Part shown: in pieces, positions 1 to 11,775 of the stretch
Numbering within the stretch: position 1 is the stretch's first letter
Layout: each line of letters starts with the position of its first letter
Assembly (NCBI GenBank): GCA_033239525.1
Contig: BSYO01000004.1
Span: 20,064,037-20,128,036, forward strand
DNA length: 64,000 nucleotides
Direction: 5' to 3'
Origin: Nepenthes gracilis
Taxonomy: Eukaryota > Streptophyta > Magnoliopsida > Caryophyllales > Nepenthaceae
Notes under the pieces: model-generated
Told to the model about the DNA's origin: nothing
The model's database searches: none
Seen by the model: the letters and a program-made list of their open reading frames with translations, nothing else
Position numbers and translations under genes: made by a program

Positions 1-1180
1 ATATATATAAAGCAACCAGCTAACAATACATGATCACATAATGATTTTGACCTCAGAGTAATATTATATCTTTTGGGCTTTGATCTTTCAAAAAAAATTA
101 AAATGAAGTAAATAATTCTTTATAAATTTTATGTCATTTCGTTTACACAGTTTGGCATTATCAGCTTACTCTTAGCTCTAGAGGTTGAGTTTCAACTTCA
201 CTTAAGCCTACTCAAAATTTGCTAATTAAGGTTATTTTCCTTAGTTATTAGTTGAATTTGATCCTAATTCTCTTCTTTTCCCAGAGGAAAGGATGCAGTG
301 TGGAGGAACACATTCCCCTTAATGATTCTCAAGCTCAGAGTTTAATGCTCCACAATGTGGAGGAATATAAAACATGGACCTTTGCCCAATATATCATTCT
401 AGAAATGATTGCTTTGCACGTACAATTTACAGCAAAATAATACAAAAATAATTGGCAATTAAAGTGGGTGATAATTTAATTTATTTTTTTTTAATTTTTT
501 TGGGTATTATTTTAAGAAACTTGTGATTAAATCTTAAGTTCTTAGCATTAGGTAGAGGATGGATTTTAAATGTACAATTAATTATATGTCCTAACACTGC
601 CCTAGAAATGGGTTCTCCCTGGCCCTCACCAATAAATAATGACACGTGGTTAATTACTCCAAACAATTTTTTTCCGTAAGTATTTATGATAGTATCTACG
701 TATTATTTGGATTTAGTACTTTACAACTTAAATAAAAAAAGATAATTGTTTATTTTTATTAGAAAGAAAAGAATTTCCTTAGAGCTTCTTTTGATGATGG
801 ACAGTAATAAGGAGATATAGAATAAAAGAAGGATATAACCATTTATTGAAGGGTTTTTTTTTTTTTGTAATTCATATCTTTTAAAAATCATTATTTATTA
901 TTTATTTATATCTATATATCAAAAAAAGATAGTATAAAATTCTAAATTGTAATTAACTATTATTTATTTTAAATATAGTATAAAGTTTAATTGTGTTTAA
1001 CTGAACTTAATTAAGTTGAGACCTAATAAAAGAGACTCGAGAAAAGTCACAGATGAAGAAAATGCACATTTGCCCTTTGTAATTTGAACCATGGAATGAC
1101 CACTATCCTGCTGCCATAAAACCCCATGATCCTGTCGTTCTCTCTCCACCGGCAAATGGGACTACCAGTGGCCTCACCCG
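1..1180. other. AT-rich intergenic sequence, no gene seen
   Basis: The stretch is AT-rich with many homopolymer A and T runs. The only open frames are about 60 codons long and show no family resemblance. No RNA gene or element boundary was recognised. The last 150 bases become more pyrimidine-rich and may belong to the leader of the LINE that follows. Confidence 0.6.
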
Positions 1181-1230
1181 GCTCATCCTAGTCTGCCCCG
1201 CCAAATTCAGATACTTTCCCTCTACGTGTT

Positions 1231-4100
1231 TTGTCCTCCACCCTTCAGCTTCTTCTCGATTCCTTTTTTTCTTTTTCGCCTCTTAATTTTTCAGATTTAT
1301 CATCTTGTCTTAAGAATTTAGTCAATCTGTGCAAAGTTCTCAATGCTTCTAGTTTAAATTTGCTTTCTGATAAGAAAGTCGAGTTGTCATTAGAGATTAA
1401 GGCCCTTATTTAAAAAACAATTGAAGTTTCCAGCATTGTTAGGATGGTCCTGAAGTATGGTGGTGCGAGTTCATCGTGTGGTAACCTTTATGGTAAGTTC
1501 TCCTTGGATGCTTTCAATCCTCTGGTTGTTGGGTCGATTTGGGGTGGTATAGGTTTTGGCTCGAAAGACAGGAGGGAGGATTAGCGTAAAGCCGGTGTTG
1601 TGCAGGCCCCTACGCCTAGAAGTTGGATTGACATAAAGGTTGGCTAGCCATTGTTGCCTCGTTCATAGATGAAGTTTTATACTTTCTCAATGGTCGAGAG
1701 TAGGATGATTATTCCCCCAGCATCAATGGCAATGGAAGGGGCTAAGAGGTGGGATTTGTCGTATCATGAATTCAGACTAAAAGGTGGTAGTAATAATAAT
1801 TGACAATAATTAAAATTTATAAAATAAAATCTCCAGCCAAAAGACTCCCAAATACACAACCCAAATTCGAGTCAAACTTGACAGAAATATCAAAATAACA
1901 CTAGTAATGATAAAAATAATGTCAACTATTACATAATCGTTTTAAACTACCCATCTGAATATCAAAGATTAGTCACAACCTACTCTAAAATCTGTAGAAA
2001 AGAATGACAATTCAAAAAAAATAAAAATAAAACCACACTATTAACCCAATATAAACTAAAATGCCACAATCCAAACATCAAACTAATCGAAAACATGCCT
2101 TCAACATAATACAGTGTACTAATGTCAATCTATCGATCATTCTTTGCCAAAATATATTCAATACAAATATAATCCAATTATAAAACTAATAATTATAAAA
2201 TATAAATAAAATATCTGTCAACATCCTTATTCAAGCTCCTTATAAGTTATACATAATCCTCTAATTTGAAAGATGTTAGAAATAATAAAATTGTGAGCTA
2301 AATATTCAATAATTATTAGTATATATATATAACAAATCATTATATCCGTAAATCAGGTGAAGGAACAAAATCAATAAAATATGTACAAAATCCCATATAA
2401 GCCAAAAGACCAAATATAACAATACAACAAATCAACAAATATCCAAATATGATCTTATACGCAAAGTATATAATTTAAAGTAATATTAAATAATCCAAAT
2501 GTACGATACTAATCCAAAATTCGATATTACAAATTTGAATGGTGGTCAAGACCTACAAATCTCATGATCAAATGTCTCAAGTGTCAAATTAAATGTAGAT
2601 AAAAATATCAAAAATCTGAATCATATTCAAATTGGAGAATAAAAAATTGACTAATTTTGAATAAGGGTTACGCATAATCTTGATAATCTTAGACTGAATT
2701 ACTATTTTTTAAACCCATAAGTAGGTTGGTTATATTTTTCTCCCCATATACGGGGTCAAACATTACCTTTTTTTATCACTAATGTATAATAAATGTAATT
2801 TTTAAATTTGTTTGAATATATTAGAACATTTAAAATTATTAATTATATTTAATTTCTTATGATAGTTCTCAATAAAATATCAAATTGGAAAGATTTTATA
2901 ACAAATGTCTAAAATTTTTCTCTTTGATAAAAAAGTATAAACTTTTATTTTAGAAAAGTCTAAATATAAAGCTTTTCACCCTACAAAAAAGTATAAATAT
3001 TAAAATAATAATAATAGAGTTTGACCTGAAATATATGCATGGAATACCACATATATGGCCAATATGCAAGTTTTCATGAACTTTCCTTTGTAAATATTAC
3101 AAATATAAATCTAATATTTTAAGATATTTACTTATTTTGTTCAAATCATTAATATCTTCAATTTTTTAGCAAAACCTAGTAAAAACTTCAAAACATATCA
3201 TAAAACTACATGTATACATATATATTCAAAGTGGGTTACATAAAAGAGGACAAGCATTTATAATAAAACCACCAAATATAAGTAATTAGAAGAAAATAAA
3301 AATAGAACAAAAATTGAGTTTAGAAAATGAAAATAGAACAAAGGGGAGTATAAGAGAGTTTCTAGTTTGGTTAATTTTCACAACTTACTGGTGAAATTTT
3401 AGTTCTTAGAGGGATTGAGCTATGTGACTAGTATGGTGGCCATCCTATTATTTGCATATCCTCATACTATGGCTATATTAAGGATATGGTTCTTTTGTGT
3501 TTGTGTTGATGTTGAATTTAATGCTTCCTCGCTAGATTTGGTTGATTTGGCATCTAGTTGGGATCTGATCTTGGGGAAGCAACTAATTGTTTAGGTTGGC
3601 CTAAAATATTTGTGAAAGCCTACATTCTATACTGGGTGTAAGTTTTATGTTAATCTTAGTTATAATTGTAAGCATGCTACCATAGTTAGTGGACTATCTG
3701 AAAAGAATTGTGGTGTTCTAAATACTTTTGGCATGATTGAAGATAATCAGCAAACCTCTACTCCGTAGCCCTTGGCCATGTAATTAAGGATATGGTTCAG
3801 TAGCCCATTATAGTGGTTTTCAGCTTATCCCATAATCCGTTCGGCGCGGTGCAGGTGGAGAGGAAGTTAGAGTTAGTCTTTGGTTGTAATTGGTTCCTAA
3901 GGGGAAGCAATTATCTAGTGGTGTCATAGCCACAAGAGTTGAGGAGCTCTTTGTTGTTAGGTTGGGTGGAAGTGGGAAAGCATTGGGCCCTTTGAGTCTC
4001 GAGAAGGAGTTTCCCCCTCTTGTTGGGAAACTAGTGGGTTCTAAGGAGAGTATAAAGCGTCTCAGCGTTAGAATTTATTTAAAGAAGTTAGATGGTTGAT
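1231..4100 (+). pseudogene. LINE ORF1 (gag-like, DUF4283-type) remnant, interrupted
   Basis: The first part (about 1231-1795) opens with a serine/leucine-rich stretch and reaches a segment reading PRSWIDIK followed by a basic region, as in the DUF4283-like N-terminus of plant LINE ORF1 proteins. Similarity stops near 1795 and resumes near 3380 with EGLSYVTSMV and a following VDVEFNASSLDLVDL segment, matching the distal half of the same domain just before the zinc-knuckle region. About 150 residues that normally lie between are missing. The tail (3890-4100) is a basic, low-similarity linker. In the family this protein binds the element RNA. Stops are present throughout, so no protein is expected. 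Confidence 0.65.
1795..3380. repeat. AT-rich insertion inside the LINE, possibly a solo LTR
   Basis: About 1.6 kb of very AT-rich sequence separates two halves of the LINE ORF1. It has no coding potential in any frame. Its texture (A-rich plus strand, short phrases such as TTGTGAGCTAA near 2292) resembles the long AT-rich LTRs of chromovirus-type gypsy elements, such as the one near 56 kb in this window. No matching TG/CA ends or target-site duplication could be fixed, and the ORF1 codons missing at the junction suggest an accompanying deletion. Confidence 0.4.
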
Positions 4101-7100
4101 TATGGAGTTTAAAGTTTAGGTCTTTGCATATGTGGAAACTAAAGTGTGATGTTTCAACTTTGTTGGTATTGCCTCAAAGATTGTTACCCTGTAGAGTTGG
4201 ATTATGAATAACAATTCTAGTGGTGGTGGGCCTATCTGAGTAAGTTGGGATCCTAATCAGATTATTTATGAGTATTAAATTGTCAATTATGAGTTTGAGA
4301 ACCATGTTAGCACTGTAGTTTTATGCTTCTTTTTCATGTACAGAGCCAATAATGCCATTGAGAGAAGTCACTTATAGAGTTATTTGGAAGTGTTCGAAGT
4401 TTAAGTGTGTGGTCAGCCATGAGCTATTTTGTGGGATTTTCATATCCTTAGTAGTGAGGCTGAGTCGGTGGGTGGATTGTTTGAGTGAGAGCTAGTATGT
4501 TGTTAATCAATGTGTCTTTTAGTGTGGATTGTTTGATCTTTTTCTTAGTTGCTGTTTTTTCACAAAAAGTAATCATAGAGATGTATGAAATTATTTTATC
4601 TGCAAGTTTGATTTTCTATTGGTGAATGACTCTTAGCTAACATGTTTCTCATGGGTGATGGCCTCTTTCCTTCCCATTGGAGTGTCTAATTATTTCCTTA
4701 TGCCCTGATTAACTCCTCTTTCCCCCCTAAAAAAGGCTCCTTCAAACTCAACAATTTTATCTCCCATCACCCAAGGCTTTTGCAATGACTAAGGAGAGTT
4801 GGGATGGTCTCATTTCTGCCTACCCAATATTCCTGTTGGTTGATTAGCTTAGGTTTGGTTAAGAAAGGCCTCAAGGTCTCAATGATGAGTGTGATGGTAT
4901 GACTTATGCCGTCCTTAAGGCTAGGGAGGATCTAGAGAAGTCCCAAGTGCGTCTTTTCCTTTTTGCTCTGTCCCAAGAGATCATTGAGAAGGAGAGGAAT
5001 CCTAGGCACTTATTTCTTAACATTAGTGTTAATGAGCTTTCATTGTTCAAGCAGAGGACAAAGACTAAGTGGCTCTTAGAGGATCACCAGTGATCTCATT
5101 TCTTCTTCAAGTCAGTGGCCATAGGATTAATAGTAGAGAAATCCTATCTTTGATCAAAGAAGATGGGGTGGCTACGTTTACCTTAGATGATGTCAAGGAA
5201 GAGGTGATTGGTTATTTTCATAACTTCCAGAGATTCACTTTTGTCTATAAATGCGATGGTATAGATAGTATTTCATCTTTTATAGTTAAGTGTGTTTCGA
5301 CTAGTAGATATAAGGTGTTGGTTACTTTGATGACTGATGATGAGATTGGAGAGTGTCTTTTTAGATGTAGGGATGATAAAGTGCTTGGTATAAATGACTT
5401 ATTAGCTCTATTTTTTAAGAAGGCTTGGGACATGTTTGGACCCATTTTTTACGAAGCAGTGATGGATTTTGTTCCTTTTAGGTAAGCTCCTAAAGTAGAA
5501 TAATACTAATTTTATTTTCTTGATTCCTAATATCACAATCTCGGCTAGAATTTTGGATTTTAGACATATCTTCTACTGTAATATTATTTATAAGACTATT
5601 TTAAAGATAATTATAAACCATATGAGAGCTTGTCTCCTAGAGCTTATGCATAAATCTCAATTGGCTTTTATTGAAGGATGGAATATCAAGGGCAATATCC
5701 TTCTTGCACATAATTTCTTCACTGTGATCATTTGAATCAAAATTTTCTACAATGTACTATTAAAATTGTTTTTCAGAAAGCTTATGACTCTATTGGATGG
5801 GGATTTATTCTTGACACCATGCAAGCTCTAGGTTTTTTGGAGTAGTTTGTTTTATGGGTTAGCTAGTGTATCCTCGTTGCGTCCTTCTCTGCTTCATTGA
5901 ATGGGGAATCAGTAGAGGTTTTTTCATCGGGGCTAGGGGTCTCTGATAAGGTGACTCTCTTTTTCTTTATCTTTTCATGATTGTTATGGAGGTTCTTTAG
6001 GGCATAATGTTATTTAAAATAGGAAAACACAAGAGGCTTGTGTTCCATTTAAAATGCAGGGCTACTAAGACCATGATGCTTACGTTTGTGAATGATCTTT
6101 TACTTTTCTCTCAAGCCAATTTGTATTTGGTATTCTGAAAGACTATCTTATGTTATTTGCATAGCTCTTTAGGCTTCTTCCTGTTATAGAGGAGTTTGAA
6201 TTTTTTTGATGTGGTTTTGGGGAGGTTGTCACAATTGATATAGCTTCCTACATTTGGTTTTTCAAGGGTTCTCTTCCGGTTAGATATATGGGTGTCCCTT
6301 TGATTTTGAGTAGGTTGAGAATTGTAGATTGTAAGCCTATTTTACTTATGATCTCATGGCATATTGTGATTTAGAGTGGTAAAACTTTTTCTTTTGTCGA
6401 GAGGTTTCAGCTTATCAAATTTGTCATTTCTTCTGTCTATATTCTTTGGACATCTATCTTTATTATTCATATGAGTATCTTTAAATAAGTTAATGTTCTT
6501 CTTTGTAAGTTTCTATAGTCAGACTGTAGAGATAATAGTGTGGAAGAAAAAGTCAAATGGGTAGATGTGTGTAAGCTTAGAGAGGAAGGGGGCCTTAACC
6601 TTCACTACTTGAAGGTCGCTACCAAGGCTATCATTGCCCATTAGATACGGAGGATTTTCTCAGCGCATAGAAATTCGATCTAGATAGACTGATTCTATTT
6701 GTATATGTTGAAGAATAGGTGTTTTTGGTCCCTTATGATTCCTTACTATGCTCCTTTGATTCTTAAAAAAATTCTTAACTTTTGTGAGAATATCAGACCA
6801 TTTATCTCTTTTACCATTGGTAATTGTTTTAGGATAAGGCTGTGGAGTGATTTGTGGCTCCCAGTGGGAATTTCAATGGATTGGTTTCGAAACTTTTATC
6901 TCTCTCATGTGCGTATTCTGCTTAAATATATGCCCATGGCCTCTATTATTAGAGGAAAATTTTGGTGTTGGCTAAACATGTCTTCCCATTTTGTTCTACC
7001 TATGATATTTAATATACATATTTATGAGTCCAATGTGCTTGTCAATGATAAGTTTGTGTGGCCTCTTGGTAGTCTAGGGGTGTTTTCTTCTACTTTGGTG

Positions 7101-7330
7101 CGATGGATCTTTCTACTGCTGGGCCAAGGCGTCTTTCCATGGGCTTCCTAGCATTTGGTGGGCTAGTAGTAGATGGAAGGGAAAAGAACACTGTGGCCGC
7201 AATCTTTAGAATGCTGATGACTACTTTAATTTATTTTATCTGACGTAAGAGAAATGCTATCATATTCAAATAGAAAGTGATCAGCAATCTAGAGATGATG
7301 GTAGATGTCGTTCGTCTTTATATTTGAGAT
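4100..7330 (+). pseudogene. LINE ORF2 remnant: endonuclease, reverse transcriptase, zf-RVT
   Basis: The order is endonuclease-like (4100-4500, weak), a linker with the FKQRTKTKWLLEDHQ-type segment typical of plant L1 ORF2 (5040-5090), reverse transcriptase (about 5500-6480) with YCNIIYKTILKIIINHM, QLAFIEGWNIKGNILLAH and KAYDSI blocks, then a zf-RVT-like C-terminus (6600-7200) with RLWSDLWLPVG. The polymerase active-site box, normally FADD in plant L1 elements, reads FVND at 6085-6096, so one catalytic aspartate is lost. Stops and frameshifts are frequent. In the family ORF2 nicks target DNA and copies the element RNA at the nick; this copy cannot. Confidence 0.8.
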
Positions 7331-8069
7331 AAAATCAGTTCACTATCTTTATTACGTTTGAATCAATTATGATCTATCATTTAGATATGAGACCTGAATC
7401 TCTTCATTACCTGTGCTATTGGCATCAGTTTATAGGTCAAGGATCTTTCATATTTTTGTGTTTATATGCTCAAATTTAATCCATTCTTTGTTATGATTGA
7501 CCGTATTTTTAATCTTTGTTTGGTTATATATATATATATATTGGACAGCAAACTGATTTTGATCCCTATAGCGTTATACAGTTTTAATTTATATATTTTA
7601 ATTAACTATCAAAAAAAAATGTAAACCATGGAATGATGAGTGATCCCAATTATGCCGTTCAAGAACGTACATACTGCTAAAGAGCTTTGATTTCAACACC
7701 CACCAAACCAAGAAAAAAGACGAAAGTGGTTGGGCGGGTGTCCTAGAAAATAGAGGACCAAGAGCTGAAAGAACAAAGAGGCTCCACACAGTTCATTAAA
7801 AGCTTTTGGCCTTTGCGTGGGGCAAAGAGTCCCAAGAGGACTGGCATTCAATAAACAGTAAGCCTTGCTAACTGCCGAGAAACCTTAATAGCTCTACACT
7901 CGCCGACAAATTTACGTACTGATTGCCCTTGTTAAAGGTCTCGAGTCCTTTCACATTGCCAGCCTTGCCCTTTGCCTTTGAATTTAGCATATTATAACCC
8001 CCCCCCCCCTTCCCTCCTCCTTCCCTAATGTGTATTATAATCCCTCCACAATTTTCTCTGTCACATTCT

Positions 8070-8112
8070 CCCTCTCTCTCTCTCTCAGTTTCTCTCTCTC
8101 TCTCTCTCTCTC
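8070..8112 (+). promoter_or_regulatory. CT-dinucleotide tract in the SHINE-like leader
   Basis: Two (CT)n runs (8070-8086 and 8091-8112) end about 40 bases before the ATG of the ERF gene. Such pyrimidine or GA/CT patches are common in plant core promoters and 5' leaders. A poly-C run lies about 60 bases upstream (around 8000). No unambiguous TATA box was identified, though TATTATAAT occurs near 8032. Confidence 0.5.
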
Positions 8113-8151
8113 GAAATTTAAGTCCGTGTAGTTGATCAGAGAAGTCAGAAC

Positions 8152-8296
8152 ATGGTACAATCAAAGAAGTTCAGAGGTGTCAGGCAACGCCATTGGGGCT
8201 CCTGGGTCTCTGAAATTCGCCATCCTTTACTGTACCTCCCTCAGAACTATAAATACTCTTCTATCGTGTGTTTTCATCCAGTCTATCTAGTTTCTC

Positions 8297-8339
<43 letters not shown>

Positions 8340-9305
8340 ACTTGATATTCTCAATAATTTGAAATTATGGTTTCATTTGACTTTGCATATTCACGTATAG
8401 CATGCATAAATGTTCTACTATAAAATTTAACAGTCATGTTTGTGGTCTGTGTTTTTTTATGAAAATTTCTCTAATCTACAATAGAAAAATGCCAAAATGA
8501 CCTGGTTGTAATTGCGATTACACACCAAGGTGTTCACGTTTGCGAAGCCAAATTGATATGATTGAATCCCATTACATTTCTTTTTCCGTGGTAGAAGTTA
8601 TCATCTTATATTAGTTTCATGCAAGGATAGCATTTTTGAGAGTCCATCTAATCTATATTTGTCGGAAAAATCTCTCTGTTAAACCTTTTTTTTTTTTTTT
8701 CTCCGTGCATGATGGCTACTTCAACATTAAATAAAACTGCCCTGAAAATCTCATCCACTGAGAATGTTGTTCTTGGTTATGAATATGAACGATAATTATG
8801 TGCATGCAGGAAAAGAAGGATATGGTTGGGAACGTTCGAGACTGCGGAGGAGGCAGCCAGAGCCTACGACGAGGCCGCTGTTTTGATGAGCGGCCGCAAT
8901 GCCAAAACTAACTTCCCCGTCGCCGCAAGTCAGCCAGGCAACACGACAATCGCCGGCAACGAAGACATACCATCGTCCCCAGGCGCGCTTTCTTCCATCC
9001 TCAGCGCCAAGCTTCGCAAATGCTGCAAGACGCCATCGCCGTCGCTCACCTGCCTAAGGCTCGACACCGAGAGCTCCCAGATCGGCGTGTGGCAGCAGAA
9101 GATATCCGGCGCCCGCTCCGGCTCCAGCTGGGTCATGACCGTCAAGCTCGGGAGGAATAACGATGAGGGCCCCACGTTGGAGCCCAGGCCCTGCCCGGAA
9201 GTCAAAATGGCGGGATTACTTGAAGGTCAGGAACCTAAAGGTGGAATGAAGGACGAGGAGAAAATTGCACTGCAAATGATAGAAGAGCTTCTAAACAGTA
9301 ATTAA
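8152..9305 (+). CDS. SHN1-like: SHINE/WIN1-type AP2/ERF transcription factor (exons 8152-8231 and 8810-9305)
   Basis: Two exons joined by a 578-base GT-AG intron (8232-8809) encode 191 residues; the family is usually about 190-200. Codon 27 (Leu) is split by the intron, the conserved position in SHINE genes. The single AP2 domain spans about residues 6-63 ([12 protein letters not shown], then [22 protein letters not shown]). The clade-specific middle motif follows at about 87-141 ([35 protein letters not shown]), and the C-terminal motif [10 protein letters not shown] lies at 180-189. In Arabidopsis, SHN/WIN1 proteins are nuclear activators of cutin and wax genes and epidermal surface formation; that role is inferred here from family membership. 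Residue 20 is Ser where SHN1 has Ala. The frame is intact, so this is probably functional. Confidence 0.96.
8299..8334. repeat. (TA)n microsatellite in the SHINE-like intron
   Basis: About 17 TA dinucleotides lie 68 bases inside the 5' end of the only intron of the ERF gene. Long AT runs in plant introns can affect splicing and are usually length-polymorphic. A poly-T tract of about 16 bases lies further along the same intron (around 8686). Confidence 0.95.
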
Positions 9306-9808
9306 TGGTGAATTAATTCCCTTCGCAGCTTTCTGGCATCTTGCTTCCATTTCACATCGAGGAAGAGAAGCTCAGTAAAATTTGAGTTGGGGTCCGTTTG
9401 GTTATCTTGTGCAGTCATTGTCATAGTATGGAAGGTAGTTCAAAGTGGTTATACGTTGCATTAATTAGTGTAGGAAAAGCGTAAGAAAACTGTCCATGTA
9501 TGTCTGATAGGAGTTTATTGACTGTGTTTACTCGTACTCATGCATTATGTGTAATCGTGTGGATTTATTATAGACTTTAGTTGGTGACCTGTGTGCTGTA
9601 TTTCTGGACTGGGCATGCGTCGCGTCAACCAAAATATTGTATTATATGGTTAAAGGGGTGTCAAGGAACAATTCCAATCATCTCAGCTTCGATTATTCTT
9701 TAATTAGCCAACTTCTATTTTATGAAAATTTAATTTAATATTAGGAGGCCACGTCTCTTAAAAACAATTAAAAATTATTTTTTAAAAAATTTATATCGTT
9801 ATATTTTT

Positions 9809-9879
9809 AAATAAATTATTATAGTTTAATAATTAATTTTAATTATTTTAAAAATAATTAAACTATAATTATTTATTTT
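9809..9879. repeat. AT-rich fold-back, locus 1 of 3
   Basis: A left arm (9809-9834, containing ATTATAGTTTAAT) and a right arm (9855-9879, containing ATTAAACTATAAT) are near-perfect reverse complements around a short loop. The same core recurs at 29.7 kb and 47.3 kb. This may be a short non-autonomous transposon (MITE-like) or a self-complementary AT sequence. Confidence 0.6.
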
Positions 9880-11473
9880 AAAAAAATAATCTAAATTTAA
9901 TAAAAAAAATAGCTATGATCATTACAGAAGATCATGCCCCATTGATCAGACATTAAATTGCCTCAATGATATGAGACGTGTGGGGCAACTCGGTCCAACT
10001 CACCAAGCTGATTGCCCCATTTAAAAATCAATGCACCCGTCCTTTCTCATTATCAAGCCATCCAACCAAAAAATTAATTTGAGAAATGACTCCCAATGAT
10101 GACAAACCACACAGTAATTCCAATGGCAGCCTCCTGCCCCTACCAGCCCCTCCCAGCCTAGCCGAGCCGAGTCTCGTGGATTTACTTGGCTTGATCCTTG
10201 TAAAGTTTTTTTTACCTTTAAATAGAATACCATTTTGTTAAGGAAAGACAGCTTGAGTTTTAGTCTTATATTTTAAGAGAGATATTACACCTAAAGAGTA
10301 GTGTGTCTCATTGTTAGTGAGTGGGCAGCTTTGAAGAATGAATGAACCCCCGCTTTTTATCTTTGTAATTCAATTTATCAATTTAAATTCTCTAGGATTA
10401 TTGAATTAAAAAAAAAAAATTAACTGTCAAAATTTTATAATATTAAAATTATAAAAATATTTATTCTTTTAAATATCTAAATAATCATATGCCCCTAAAA
10501 TATATATTTTGGGCCCTTGGATTGATCCACGGGTCCCGTGGCATTGTACAGGTGGTAGATATGGATCGTAAAGTGTGTACGAGTCTACAAAGATTTTCAA
10601 TAGGAGATAAATTAATGAAGTTTTATAGGCTTTATAAATACATATTAACCTATAATTTAATAGTCTAAGTTTTTAAATTTAGACATACTAAGTATAAATA
10701 TTTAAAAAACTGTCTTAAACTAAATATTTATTTCAAACTTTGTATAATTATACCCAAATTATCTCTTAGGTAAATTATCCACCTACTTGGCTTTATATTT
10801 AAAGTTGCTTTTAAAAAACTATAGATTGATTTTTTTCTCTCTCTAAAATACTCTTTAAATAACTGACTGAGGTTTGAGCAACTTATCCTATATATTTTAA
10901 CAAGTTTTAATTCATAATTCTTTTAATAAAAATCATCAGAAATAATTTTAATAAAAGTTATAAATTATATTAGGATTACCATTGTGTGGGCAGCATGCAT
11001 GACAGCCGTGTAGAGAACGATGTGTCACGATTTGGCCTCCACACCCAAACCATAAAAGTTTGATTCACGAGTGGTAGATATATAATTGTTTTTTTTTTTT
11101 TTACCTGTGAGATATTAGAAAATTAAAATATTTAGTAAATTATTAAATAAGAAATAAGCAGTGTCGGGCTACCAACTTATCCATTTGGTTCTATAAAATA
11201 AAAGCAATGCGGATGCGCATCTGAAAATAATTGAAATTTTGATTGATATTGTATTATAAGTTTATCAGTTGAGAAATAATAAATTTTTTATTTAATTAAT
11301 TTATATATGTCATAAATTATGATTTTATAAGAATAATAATTCCCTGTGGACAATGAATAGAAACATCAATTGCCCATATGATTTTTTTTTTTTTTTTTTT
11401 TTGATTTTCTAAAAGTAGCAATTTCAAACTAAATAACTATTTTGTCTCAATAAATTTATGACATTATTTTGTG

Positions 11474-11775
11474 TTAGTGGTGACGATGGAGGGATAGGGG
11501 TGGCAGCGGAGAGGCGGTGGTAGTGACAGAGGTGGTGGGGCTGTAATGGTCGGTGGAAGGGTGATGACAAGTGGCAACGAAGTCGTGGTGGCATTGGTGG
11601 GATGGCGTTGGTGGGGTGGTGATGGTAATACTGTATGACGATGAGTGGCGATGGGATGGCGATGATGGTATCGGTGTGATGATAGTGATCATAGGATGTG
11701 GCGGCGAGGTTATAGTGGTGATTGTCGCACGATGGCGAGCAGTGATAAAGCGATAGTGGCATGATGGTGGCTGAG
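11474..11775. repeat. GTGG/GATGG-rich degenerate minisatellite
   Basis: About 300 bases are dominated by GTGG, GATGG and GGCG words on the plus strand, in an otherwise AT-rich region. Periodicity is irregular. It creates open frames on both strands (His/Pro/Ser-rich on minus, Gly/Trp/Val-rich on plus) that look like composition artefacts rather than genes. Confidence 0.65.

Larger units (their letters stand above)
1180..7350 (+). mobile_element. Decayed plant L1-type LINE (non-LTR retrotransposon)
   Basis: The parts of a plant L1-like LINE occur in the expected order on the plus strand: an ORF1 with a DUF4283-like region, an endonuclease-like stretch, a reverse transcriptase and a C-terminal zf-RVT-like region. 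All frames carry many stops and shifts, so it is an old, inactive copy. An AT-rich insertion of about 1.6 kb (1795-3380) splits ORF1. Both ends are approximate. No clean poly(A) tail or target-site duplication was found; resemblance is lost around 7330, shortly before a short TA repeat at 7521-7540. Confidence 0.85.

Noticed and set aside
252..440. 62-codon plus-strand frame
   Set aside because: No similarity, AT-rich context, no promoter or splice support.
7868..8164. 98-codon minus-strand frame rich in Arg-Glu repeats
   Set aside because: Produced by the CT tracts of the leader of the SHINE-like gene on the opposite strand.
8930..9205. 91-codon minus-strand frame inside SHINE exon 2
   Set aside because: Shadow of the real plus-strand coding exon.
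10527..10541. Perfect short palindrome CCACGGGTCCCGTGG, resembling a TCP-type binding site
   Set aside because: A single short site in intergenic DNA more than 1 kb from the nearest gene; not interpretable alone.
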